Positions 43,238 through 51,593 of a stretch of DNA of 64,000 nucleotides are shown here, piece by piece (position 1 is the stretch's first letter; the number at the start of each line of letters is the position of its first letter). The stretch covers positions 124,001 through 188,000 of the IMG/VR virus record IMGVR_UViG_3300023174_000042. The stretch is one strand, 5' to 3'. The notes under the pieces were generated by a model. It was not told the origin of the DNA and ran no database searches. It saw only the letters and a program-made list of their open reading frames with translations. Both the position numbers and the translations under genes were made by a program. This stretch comes from a virus.

Positions 43238-43975
43238 ATGACAAGAAAAAAACCAACTCCTTTAGTTGAGGAACAAACAAACAAACCATTATCAAAAAAA
43301 GATTTTATTAATTCAGTAATAAAAAGAAAAAGTAAGAGTAAATTTTTAACTGAAAATCAAAAAGATTACTATGATATATTAATGTCAAAACAAATAACTA
43401 TATGTTCAGGCCCTGCTGGCGTTGGTAAATCATACATCGCAATGAAAGCGGCCGTGGATTTACTTATGGATTCTAATAATGGTTATGAAAAAATAATTAT
43501 TGTAAGACCAGCGGTGGAAGCCGAAGAAAAATTAGGTAGTCTTCCTGGTAATTTAGAAGAAAAATTAGACCCTTACATTTTTCCTTCGTATTATCTTTTA
43601 AATAAAATAATTGGAAAAGAATCAAGAGAAAAACTAAAAGACGCAGAAATTATTGAAGTTTTTGCTTTAGCATACATGAGAGGAATGAATATTGATAATT
43701 CAATTTTAATCTTTGAGGAGGCACAAAACGCAACTCCAAACCAAATGAAATTGCTATTGACAAGAATTGGGTTTAATAGTAAATTCTTCATATCTGGCGA
43801 TTTAGAACAAACAGACAGATATAAAGACAAAAAACAATCGGGTCTTTATGATGCGTTGCAAAGATTTAGTGGTGTTGATGATATTGGAGTTTACGATTTT
43901 AGAAACGCCAAAAACGTTAGAAACCCTTTGATTTCAAAAATATTAGAAAAATACGATGATGAGAATAGGAATTGA
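43238..43975 (+). CDS. phoH: PhoH-like ATPase
   Basis: 245 aa. Walker A GPAGVGKSYIA (58-68), Walker B ILIFEEAQNATPNQMK (156-171) and the sensor-like FFISGDLEQTD are those of PhoH proteins, common in large phages. IVRPAVEAEEKLGSLPGN is a further family signature. The N-terminal 40 residues are a basic tail. PhoH is an RNA-helicase-type ATPase implicated in RNA metabolism; its phage role is uncertain. Overlaps the HAD-like gene by 20 bases. Confidence 0.9.
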   Translation: MTRKKPTPLVEEQTNKPLSKKDFINSVIKRKSKSKFLTENQKDYYDILMSKQITICSGPAGVGKSYIAMKAAVDLLMDSNNGYEKIIIVRPAVEAEEKLGSLPGNLEEKLDPYIFPSYYLLNKIIGKESREKLKDAEIIEVFALAYMRGMNIDNSILIFEEAQNATPNQMKLLLTRIGFNSKFFISGDLEQTDRYKDKKQSGLYDALQRFSGVDDIGVYDFRNAKNVRNPLISKILEKYDDENRN

Positions 43976-44621
43976 TATTAATGGAGTGTTAAGAGACACG
44001 ATTGGAAAATTTCAACAATTATATGAAAAACATTTAATTGATAAAGAAGAGGATCAATTTTTGGGACAGACATATGAATTGGATTTGTCAGGAAACACTG
44101 AATTAATCGAATCCTCAACAGATGTTTTTGAATACAAAAAAATATCTGAAGTAAATAGCCTTGATTTATTCAGTCATTTTGCCTTTCAGAGCAAAGAAGA
44201 ACTTTTTAATTTTATGTATGAAGAATATGCTATGGAGTTATTTGGACACGCTCCTTCAACAGAAATGACAACATTTAATATTTTAAATGATTTATATCAC
44301 GAATTAAGAGACGAAAATGAATTGTTAATTGTATCGAGCGAAATAGGAAAATCAAAACCATCATCACTTTTCTTTTTATCCAAATTTGGATGTTTGTTAG
44401 AAAAAATAGTTTTTTTTGGTGAAATTACTAAAAATAACATGTGGAATCAAGTTGATATTTTACTTACGTCAGATCCTAACTTATTATTAGAAAAACAAGT
44501 AGGAAAAATTGTTGTTAAATATAACACAATCTACAATAAACACATTCAAACAGATTTAGAAATTAATTATCTTTCTGAATTTGCTGAAATTATTAAAAAC
44601 ATAAAACAAAATGCTATTTAG
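43956..44621 (+). CDS. HAD-like phosphatase/nucleotidase-type protein
   Basis: 221 aa. GIDINGVLRDT at residues 5-15 is a HAD motif I, but the general acid/base Asp is Asn (D7-x-N9), which usually lowers or abolishes phosphatase activity. IVSSEIGKSKPSS resembles motifs II and III (Ser and Lys), and VDILLTSDPNLLL fits motif IV. Similar to small 5'-nucleotidase-type HAD proteins encoded by phages. Could be a nucleotide-binding rather than hydrolytic protein. Confidence 0.6.
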   Translation: MMRIGIDINGVLRDTIGKFQQLYEKHLIDKEEDQFLGQTYELDLSGNTELIESSTDVFEYKKISEVNSLDLFSHFAFQSKEELFNFMYEEYAMELFGHAPSTEMTTFNILNDLYHELRDENELLIVSSEIGKSKPSSLFFLSKFGCLLEKIVFFGEITKNNMWNQVDILLTSDPNLLLEKQVGKIVVKYNTIYNKHIQTDLEINYLSEFAEIIKNIKQNAI

Positions 44622-44868
44622 TCTATTTGGTGAAAACTACTATATTGATTTAGATAAATTAGAAAAAGAAGTTGAGTTTTTGAACACAACGGGAGAAAGT
44701 CAATTTCATTTGATAAAATATGAAATGGTAAAAATGATGGTCGAAACAATTCTTACAGAATCAGAACCCGTTGATGAAAAATTGGGACCAAATAATAGTG
44801 AATTAACAATACCATTCAAAATTTCTTTTAACACTTTACGAGTTAAAAACATAATAAATAAACTATAA
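44611..44868 (+). CDS. Small unknown protein
   Basis: 85 aa, mixed alpha/beta. FGENYYIDLDKLEKEVEFLN and a C-terminal ISFNTLRVKNIINKL. It overlaps the HAD-like gene by 11 bases and precedes a glycosyltransferase by 8 bases, so it is cotranscribed. No family recognised and no motif suggesting catalysis. Confidence 0.5.
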   Translation: MLFSLFGENYYIDLDKLEKEVEFLNTTGESQFHLIKYEMVKMMVETILTESEPVDEKLGPNNSELTIPFKISFNTLRVKNIINKL

Positions 44869-44876
44869 TTAAAAAC

Positions 44877-45935
44877 ATGAACAACGATCAATTTGAAAAA
44901 TTAGAAAGATCCATAAATAACATGAAAGAAAAACTTTCAAGGATTTATTTTATGGTACAAGACACAAAAGGAAACGTAAAAGCATCTGTTAGATACATTT
45001 ATCAGATGGCAATGACACTGAAAAAGAATGGTTACAATGCCATTATATTACATGAAAAACCTGATTATTTTGGTGTTTCTTCTTGGATGGGAGAAGAATA
45101 CATGACAGAACTTGTTCACAGGTCTATTGAAGGCACAAGTTTAGAAATTTCCCCTGATGATTTGATTATCATTCCTGAAATTTATGGGTTTGTAATGGAT
45201 CAGATTACAAAATTACCTTGTGGAAAAATTGTATTAAGTCAGGCTTTTGATCACATCTTTGAAACATTACAACCAGGTCAATCTTGGAGTCAATTAGGAT
45301 TTTATAAGTGTATTACAACATCAAGTAAACAAAAAGAATTAATTGAATCTGTTATGAGAAATGTGTCAATAGACATTGTTGAACCATGTGTTTCTGAAAA
45401 CTTTAAAAGAAACGAATTTCCACCAAAAACAATTATAAATATTCACACAAGAGACGCAAGGGACACGGCAAATTTGATTAAAACTTTTTATATTAAATTT
45501 CCACAATATAGATGGATTACTTTTAGAGATCTGAGAGGTCTAAGTGAAATTGAATTTGCTGACGCTATGAAAGATAGTTTCATTTCTGTTTGGATTGATC
45601 AAACAAGTTCTTTTGGAACATTTCCACTTGAATCTATGAAAATGGGTATTCCAGTATTAGGTTTGGTTCCTGATATCATGCCTTCTTGGATGAATGAAGA
45701 TAATGGTCTTTGGGTTAATAACAAAACAATTATTGTAGATGTCCTTTCTGATTTTATACAAAATTGGTTAGAAGACAATTTGAATCCTTCTTTATTTGAA
45801 CAAATGCAAAAAACTATTGAAACAATTAGCACGATTGAAAAATTTGAAAATGATACATTAAACTTATTTTCAGAAATTTTTCAAAAACGTATAACTTCTT
45901 TTGAAGATCAACTTTCTAAATTTGAAACAATTTAA
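44877..45935 (+). CDS. GT-B glycosyltransferase
   Basis: 352 aa. A helical N-terminus (1-25) leads to a GT-B pair: IYFMVQDTKGNVKASVRYIY (first domain, acceptor side), DDLIIIPEIYG, IVLSQAFDHIF, and a second domain with TIINIHTRDARDTANLI and SFGTFPLESMKMGIPVLG. The last is the donor-binding GT4-like segment (F-G-x-F-P-L-E). Two bases separate it from the next GT2 gene. Acceptor unknown. Confidence 0.75.
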   Translation: MNNDQFEKLERSINNMKEKLSRIYFMVQDTKGNVKASVRYIYQMAMTLKKNGYNAIILHEKPDYFGVSSWMGEEYMTELVHRSIEGTSLEISPDDLIIIPEIYGFVMDQITKLPCGKIVLSQAFDHIFETLQPGQSWSQLGFYKCITTSSKQKELIESVMRNVSIDIVEPCVSENFKRNEFPPKTIINIHTRDARDTANLIKTFYIKFPQYRWITFRDLRGLSEIEFADAMKDSFISVWIDQTSSFGTFPLESMKMGIPVLGLVPDIMPSWMNEDNGLWVNNKTIIVDVLSDFIQNWLEDNLNPSLFEQMQKTIETISTIEKFENDTLNLFSEIFQKRITSFEDQLSKFETI

Positions 45936-45937
45936 TT

Positions 45938-46744
45938 ATGAGCAAGAAAAACACAATATCTATTATTTTACCGATTAAATCGGCAAAAGCGATCGGTTTC
46001 GAAGACTTTTTTGATAAATGTATCCAATCAGTCAAAAACCAAAAAGAACATGTAAACGAATTAATCATTGTACATGGAGATGAAGATCTTTTAAAAAATC
46101 ATTTAACATCGTATAATTTTGAAGAGTTAAACGTTGTTTTTAAAACTTGGTCAGAGCAGCCAAATTTTGCTAAACAAGTAAATTATGGTGTTGAAGTTGC
46201 GACTTCTAATTGGTGTTCTATTTTAGAATTTGATGACGAGTATTCAAACATTTGGTTTAAAAACGCATTGAATTATATGGATATTTACAAAGATGTTCAC
46301 GCATTTTTACCTATAGTTGTTGACGTAGATGAGAAATTAGTTTTTGCTGGATTTACAAATGAAGCAACATTTGCCGCAAACATATCATCTGAAATTGGCA
46401 TTTTAACAAACGAAACTTTACAAACATTCCAAAATTTTCAAACATCTGGAATGGTTTTTCAAAAAGAAAAATATCAAGAAGTTGGTGGAATGAAATCAAA
46501 TTTAAAATTGACTTTTGGTTATGAATTGTTTTTACGTCTGACACATAATTCGGCAAAAATTATGACAATTCCTAGAATCGGATATAAACATATGAATTTG
46601 AGAGAAGGATCAATTTTTTGGAATTACAAAAATGGTGAAAACAAAATGAATCAAGATGAAGCAAGATTTTGGATTGAGACCGCGAAAAAAGAATACCTTT
46701 TTACCACTGAAAGAGAAATAAATTATGAACCTCAAGAAATTTGA
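45938..46744 (+). CDS. GT2 glycosyltransferase
   Basis: 268 aa. TISIILPIKSAKAIGFEDFF, a degenerate nucleotide region ELIIVHGDED, and SNWCSILEFDDEYSN, where FDDE replaces DxD. FGYELFLRLTHN supplies the later acidic motif. Its TGA overlaps the ATG of the late sigma gene (TGATG), so glycosyltransferase and late-transcription genes are translationally linked. Confidence 0.75.
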   Translation: MSKKNTISIILPIKSAKAIGFEDFFDKCIQSVKNQKEHVNELIIVHGDEDLLKNHLTSYNFEELNVVFKTWSEQPNFAKQVNYGVEVATSNWCSILEFDDEYSNIWFKNALNYMDIYKDVHAFLPIVVDVDEKLVFAGFTNEATFAANISSEIGILTNETLQTFQNFQTSGMVFQKEKYQEVGGMKSNLKLTFGYELFLRLTHNSAKIMTIPRIGYKHMNLREGSIFWNYKNGENKMNQDEARFWIETAKKEYLFTTEREINYEPQEI

Positions 46745-47487
46745 TGTCTAGTAGTGAAAATGACATAGTTTTTGAAAAGAAAAAGAAAGGTAGAAAACCA
46801 ACAACTAATAATTATTTTGACGAAAGAGAAGAGACGGCGGTTAAAAATTTTTTAATAGCTGAAACTTACGAAGAAAAAAATAAAATTTACAATGAGTTTT
46901 TAAGAGACCCTTTAGATAAAATGATATCTTCGATCATACGAAGATATAAATTGTACAGGAAAGATATGAATTATGAAGAAATTCACATAGACACACATTC
47001 ATTTCTTATGACTAAAATAGATAAGTTTAAACCATCAAAAGAAAAAAAGGCTTATTCTTATTTTGGAACTATTTGTAAAAATTATCTTATGGGTCAAATA
47101 ATGAAAGACCAAAAAGAAACAAATAGAAAAATATCGTATGAGGACATTTCTTCTGACTTGTGTAACAGAGAAGAAATGTCTTATACCATAGATGAAGATG
47201 TTTTAAGTTCAGAATATATTATAAAAAAATTTTTAGAAAGATTAAAAGAAGATATTGATAATATTGACATAAACGATCAAGAACATAAATTAGGAGCAGC
47301 AATATACGATCTTTTTGAAAACTATGGAACTATATTTCCAGACACTAACAATAATAAATTTAATAAAAATATTATATTATTCGAGTTGAGAGAAATGACT
47401 AATCTTTCTACGAAAGAAATCAGAAACTCGATAAAAAAATATAAAAAATTATATTTTGATTTAATACAAGAATTAGTTAAAAGTTAA
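46744..47487 (+). CDS. 55: Late sigma factor (T4 gp55-like)
   Basis: 247 aa from the ATG at 46744, overlapping the upstream TGA; an in-frame TTG one codon earlier is not preferred. A Lys-rich N-terminus leads to a sigma-70 region 2-like core: FLMTKIDKFKPSKEKKAYS and YFGTICKNYLMGQIMK, with ETNRKISYEDIS, the arrangement of T4 gp55 and other phage late sigma factors. A helix-turn-helix-like C-terminal part contains MTNLSTKEIRNSIKKYK. It would direct host RNA polymerase to short -10-only promoters, here probably TATTTAT(A/T). Confidence 0.8.
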   Translation: MSSSENDIVFEKKKKGRKPTTNNYFDEREETAVKNFLIAETYEEKNKIYNEFLRDPLDKMISSIIRRYKLYRKDMNYEEIHIDTHSFLMTKIDKFKPSKEKKAYSYFGTICKNYLMGQIMKDQKETNRKISYEDISSDLCNREEMSYTIDEDVLSSEYIIKKFLERLKEDIDNIDINDQEHKLGAAIYDLFENYGTIFPDTNNNKFNKNIILFELREMTNLSTKEIRNSIKKYKKLYFDLIQELVKS

Positions 47488-47495
47488 TATTTATA
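47488..47495 (+). promoter_or_regulatory. Late-type box TATTTATA abutting the sigma gene stop
   Basis: Directly follows the TAA at 47485-47487 and ends 4 bases before the ATG at 47500. Confidence 0.55.
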
Positions 47496-47499
47496 TACT

Positions 47500-47871
47500 A
47501 TGGCAAGACCACCAAAAAAACAAATCAATTTGACTAAAGAATCAATGTTATCTTTGATGCAAGAAATTTATAATGAACTTGTGGAACAAAGAAATACCGC
47601 TATACGAATTCAAAATAAAATGTTGACCATGATGAAAGAACCTGAAGATATGACTTTGATTGGTCCTGTTATTGAAAAACAACAAAAAATAATAAATGAT
47701 TGTGTTGAGAAAAAACTTACGTTATCAAAATTACAATCTCAAATGTGGCAAAAAAATACAGAAAAAGAAGAGGATTTTACATTATCGGATTTAGATATTG
47801 ACGATGAAACATTTCAAAATTTATTAAAAAAAGATATAAATAATGATAGCACATATAAAATGAAAAAATAA
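47500..47871 (+). CDS. Small coiled-coil virion/assembly protein, unknown
   Basis: 123 aa, almost entirely helical: a basic N-terminus MARPPKKQINLTKESMLSLM, a coiled-coil-like middle (20-85), and an acidic tail DFTLSDLDIDDETFQNLL. No recognised family. First gene after a late-type box and 6 bases before a large structural gene, so it may be a tail or baseplate chaperone; T4-like phages place such helpers beside baseplate genes. Confidence 0.5.
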   Translation: MARPPKKQINLTKESMLSLMQEIYNELVEQRNTAIRIQNKMLTMMKEPEDMTLIGPVIEKQQKIINDCVEKKLTLSKLQSQMWQKNTEKEEDFTLSDLDIDDETFQNLLKKDINNDSTYKMKK

Positions 47872-47877
47872 CATGAT

Positions 47878-49806
47878 ATGGCGGTTGATATTAATAACGA
47901 TCTAAAAAAAGCGGCTGACAAGACAAATGTTTATAAAACTTATAAACAATATAAACAAAATTATGATGAACTGAAAAAAAAGGCTGGTAGTTCAGAAGAA
48001 CCGGCAAATAAATTTATTTCAAATCAACTAGGTGATTTTGTTAAATGGAGAAAAAAACATACAGCCAACGCAACTACTTTTACAGATGAATTAATTAAAC
48101 AGCTTAAACAAATTAAAGGATCTGGTCTTGAAACTGACACGTTTATTAAAAGAATTTTTTTAAATTCTTTAAAAAAAATAAAACCAGAAATCAAAAATTT
48201 AATTATTGAAAATGTTAAGTCGGCGCTAGCTTGTAGTAATGTTCAAGGATATCAATTTAACACTACATACTACATACCTGTCAAATCTGTAGATTTATTT
48301 GGTGTTTTAGAATTACCAACAGATGACAAAATTGGAAAGTTTTTTTATGAAGAAAAACCAATACAATATGGAACATTTCCATTTTCAATGAATAGAGAAT
48401 TGTATGAAAGAACTCAAAATTTGAATCAAACATATTCGTCTGTCGCTGGAAATAACTATATAGGGACATCTTTTCAAAATCTTTTTGATATATCTTATGT
48501 TGATTCATACGTTGATCCAATTACATCCCAAACAATACAGGGAAGTTTTTTCAAAGTTGATCTAAAACCAAGATCAAATTTTCCAACTATTGATGAATTC
48601 TTAAACGATTATTACAGTTCAATTGACATTTTAAACTATAAAACATTTTTTACAAACTTAGTAGATTACGTTACGGGAGCAATTTCTTTCGGAAAAGGAG
48701 ATGGGAAGTTAAAATTAGGAACAATTCAAAAATCTTTGACGATTATGCAAAGAATTTTAGGACTTTGTTCCGATTCAAACAAAGAAATAAATGTTGGTGG
48801 AACATCCAAAGTTTCTGAAATTGATAACGTAGATGAATCATTTTATGAATTTAACGATATTGATTTAAGGATTATTGATCAAATAACTTCCGATATAAAG
48901 TTGGGGGTTATTGAGTTTGAGGAGTGTGATAATGTCAAAATACCAATGAATTTAGATGCGGTATTAACAGCGTTAGACAATTTACAATTCAATGAAAATA
49001 CCTCAGATGTAAACGAAATAAACGCAGCATTAGGAATTATATATCCTGTTATTGATAATGAAGCAACATATAAACTATCGGTGGATTCAGGTTTTTTCGG
49101 ACAATTTGTAAAAGCAATAGTAAATACTGTATTATCACCAAAAGCAATTCTACCAATAATGATTTCAGCAGGAATGTTAAATCAACCAATATTCAATCAA
49201 ATTAATAACATACAAGATTTTTTAAAAAAATTTAAAAATTTTTTCAATCAATTTTTAACAAAAATTTCTGCTATTTTTACAAAGGCAATTTTTGATGAGT
49301 TGAAAAAAGAAATAAAAACTTTAGTTGCATTGTTGTTAAAAGATATAACTGATGAAAAAAAGAAAAAAATTAATCAAATAATTTTTTCAATAGTTGCAAT
49401 TGTCAAACCTCTAACTCAAGGGGCTAAAGATTTTAGAGAGTGTAAAAGTGTTTTGGATGAGTTATTACAATTATTAAATATTGGTGTTAAAAAACGATTG
49501 GATAAATTAAAAGAGTCTGGATCTGATTTACCTTTACCTTTGTTGTTGTCTGCAAAACTTTTGGATGGGTATTCGCCAACAAGATCTTTTTTGAATACCG
49601 TTCAAAATTTACAAGAATTGGGAATTCCAACAGGGCCAATGCCTGACGGAAGTCCAAATAAATTTTTAGCATCAATTAAGGCAGTTATCGATGGGAATTC
49701 GCAAGAAATTGACGAAAATGGAAAAGTTGCGATAGGAATAGGACCATTAACAGTTACACCAGCAGGAATTACAATACCAAAAGACGCATATGGAAAATTC
49801 ATTTAA
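47878..49806 (+). CDS. Large probable baseplate/tail structural protein
   Basis: 642 aa, no recognised family. Helical N-terminus (1-110), beta-rich middle with many aromatic residues (115-250), a helical segment of strong amphipathic heptads (415-545) and a C-terminal Gly/Pro-rich stretch KVAIGIGPLTVTPAGITIP. No transmembrane helix is certain, although IVNTVLSPKAILPIMISAGM is hydrophobic enough to be considered. Overlaps the next small gene by 17 bases and precedes the gp5-like gene, so a baseplate role is likely. Confidence 0.55.
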   Translation: MAVDINNDLKKAADKTNVYKTYKQYKQNYDELKKKAGSSEEPANKFISNQLGDFVKWRKKHTANATTFTDELIKQLKQIKGSGLETDTFIKRIFLNSLKKIKPEIKNLIIENVKSALACSNVQGYQFNTTYYIPVKSVDLFGVLELPTDDKIGKFFYEEKPIQYGTFPFSMNRELYERTQNLNQTYSSVAGNNYIGTSFQNLFDISYVDSYVDPITSQTIQGSFFKVDLKPRSNFPTIDEFLNDYYSSIDILNYKTFFTNLVDYVTGAISFGKGDGKLKLGTIQKSLTIMQRILGLCSDSNKEINVGGTSKVSEIDNVDESFYEFNDIDLRIIDQITSDIKLGVIEFEECDNVKIPMNLDAVLTALDNLQFNENTSDVNEINAALGIIYPVIDNEATYKLSVDSGFFGQFVKAIVNTVLSPKAILPIMISAGMLNQPIFNQINNIQDFLKKFKNFFNQFLTKISAIFTKAIFDELKKEIKTLVALLLKDITDEKKKKINQIIFSIVAIVKPLTQGAKDFRECKSVLDELLQLLNIGVKKRLDKLKESGSDLPLPLLLSAKLLDGYSPTRSFLNTVQNLQELGIPTGPMPDGSPNKFLASIKAVIDGNSQEIDENGKVAIGIGPLTVTPAGITIPKDAYGKFI

Positions 49807-50026
49807 TATTAACGAAAAAAAAATAAAATCAGGAGAAATACTTCTGATAATTAAAGAATACAAAGAAAGATCAAATAAAGATCTTCAGTTGGCAATGGAT
49901 TTTATACAAGAAGACTTTAAACTCACAAAAGAATCTTTAATAAAACTAACACATCATTTAGATAAATTAGAAAACACTTATAATTTATTACATAAAGAGT
50001 ATTCTGAAAGAACTAAAATAAAATGA
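49790..50026 (+). CDS. Small helical protein between baseplate genes
   Basis: 78 aa: a long amphipathic helix pair (ILLIIKEYKERSNKDLQLAM; LIKLTHHLDKLENTYNLLHK). It overlaps both neighbours (17 and 4 bases), indicating strict coupling to the 642-aa and gp5-like proteins. Probably a small baseplate component or assembly helper. Not recognised. Confidence 0.5.
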   Translation: MENSFNINEKKIKSGEILLIIKEYKERSNKDLQLAMDFIQEDFKLTKESLIKLTHHLDKLENTYNLLHKEYSERTKIK

Positions 50027-51573
50027 GTCCAGATAAAATAATATTTCAAGGTTTTGTTATTAACAATCAAGATCCCTTAATGCTTGGAAGAGTAAGGGCC
50101 GTTCCAATTGATCAAGTTGAAACCGCATTATTACCTCAAGATTGGAATCCTGAAAAGGATATTTGGACAGAAAAAGACCCCATAGTTTATCTACCATTAT
50201 TACCATATTATATTAGTCAAGTTCCCGAAGTAGATGAATATATTCATATATTTTATTACAACAAGACACAAGTTAACGACAATTCAAAATTTTACATTCA
50301 AGGACCAATAACAAGACCCCAAAACAATAAGTTTGAAAATTGGCACAACTCTGAATCAATGTTAGCCACTGGTGTTTTTTTAAAACAAGCGAATAATATT
50401 AAAGATCCCTTGAGTTTTGAATTAAAAGGTCAAACTAAGGGTATTTACCCTGAACCGGGCGATAATGCTTTATTGGGAAGAGGAACCGCTGATGTTGTTG
50501 TAAAGGAAAGTGAAGTTTTAATAAGAGCAGGAAAAAATATACCAACACAAACATCAAGTTTTAATTTACCAACACCGCGACAAAATAGGGGGTTTTTACA
50601 AATATCAAACTTTGATTTAGAAAAAAAACAATTAGAACCAATTAAAAAAACATTATTTTCCAACAAATCACAATTAGTTAAAAAATTAATAGAATGGGAA
50701 ATAACAAACGAAATTCAAATTACAGGATTTACACAAGGAGGTGGAGTTACTGGATCAACTTTTTACAATGGTAATATTTCATTGTATTCATTACTTCCTA
50801 AAGATAAAACTAAAAGCACTGAAATTAATATGAATACACCACTTGATCAATATAAAAGTGGAGTTGAATACAAATTGGAGTTCACAGGAAAAACTCAAGA
50901 TGAAGGTGTTAAAATTATTAATCAATTTATAAATGGAGTCAATAATGGAAAAATAAATGTTGATGGATATGACCAATTCCCTTTAGAAAATGATTCAAGA
51001 ATAGAAAAACAATTTCCATTTTATTTTAGACCAACAAAAAATAATATCGATAAATTATCTTCTTCGGCATCTACAGATTATAATATGGTTAATAATTTCT
51101 TTAAAAAAATAAAACTATTACCTTCAGATAGACAATTTGGTAGTGTTTTGGTGTGGTCAAAAAATGTCGTTGGTCAACAATTAAGTGCGGATAAAGTAAC
51201 ATTAAAGCAAAGCATTTATAACCCAAATCCTGTTTCATACGGAACGTTAGCATCTGATTTTATTTATTTTTTATCTCATAAAACAGACATACCGTCAAAA
51301 TCAAAAATAAATCTACAACCAAAAGAAACTTTGTATGGTATTGAACAAGAATATTTTACACAGAATATATTACCAAATACAGACCCAATGGTTCGAGGTA
51401 ATGAATTAATAAAACTTTTAACTTTAATTGTTCGATTTTTAGGGTCGCATGTTCATAACATAAATGAGGCGCCAATACCTATAGGAGTCGATGGAACACA
51501 ATTAGATGAAATAAACAAAATCCTACAAGACGCAGATAATTCAATATTAAATCAAAATATTAGAATTAATTGA
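50023..51573 (+). CDS. Baseplate protein with gp5/VgrG-like OB-fold
   Basis: 516 aa. The opening FQGFVINNQDPLMLGRVRAV is the OB-fold start seen in gp5/VgrG-type hub proteins ('V.DN.DP...GRV'). EPGDNALLGRGTADVVVKES follows the pattern of their beta cores. The C-terminal LLTLIVRFLGSHVHNINEAP resembles a segment common at the end of phage baseplate proteins. There is no lysozyme domain as in T4 gp5. Probably a hub or wedge protein. It ends with TGA directly followed by a late-type box. Confidence 0.7.
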   Translation: MSPDKIIFQGFVINNQDPLMLGRVRAVPIDQVETALLPQDWNPEKDIWTEKDPIVYLPLLPYYISQVPEVDEYIHIFYYNKTQVNDNSKFYIQGPITRPQNNKFENWHNSESMLATGVFLKQANNIKDPLSFELKGQTKGIYPEPGDNALLGRGTADVVVKESEVLIRAGKNIPTQTSSFNLPTPRQNRGFLQISNFDLEKKQLEPIKKTLFSNKSQLVKKLIEWEITNEIQITGFTQGGGVTGSTFYNGNISLYSLLPKDKTKSTEINMNTPLDQYKSGVEYKLEFTGKTQDEGVKIINQFINGVNNGKINVDGYDQFPLENDSRIEKQFPFYFRPTKNNIDKLSSSASTDYNMVNNFFKKIKLLPSDRQFGSVLVWSKNVVGQQLSADKVTLKQSIYNPNPVSYGTLASDFIYFLSHKTDIPSKSKINLQPKETLYGIEQEYFTQNILPNTDPMVRGNELIKLLTLIVRFLGSHVHNINEAPIPIGVDGTQLDEINKILQDADNSILNQNIRIN

Positions 51574-51581
51574 TATTTATT
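51574..51581 (+). promoter_or_regulatory. Late-type box TATTTATT abutting a stop codon
   Basis: Immediately follows the TGA at 51571-51573; 12 bases before the ATG at 51594. Confidence 0.55.
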
Positions 51582-51593
51582 AAGAAAAAATAA

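Noticed and set aside
31284-46744. Glycosyltransferases as DNA-modifying enzymes (as T4 alpha/beta-glucosyltransferase)
   Set aside because: No hydroxymethylase, thymidylate-synthase-like or other base-modifying gene is in the window, and the families seen are protein- or polysaccharide-type. Cannot be excluded for genes outside the window.
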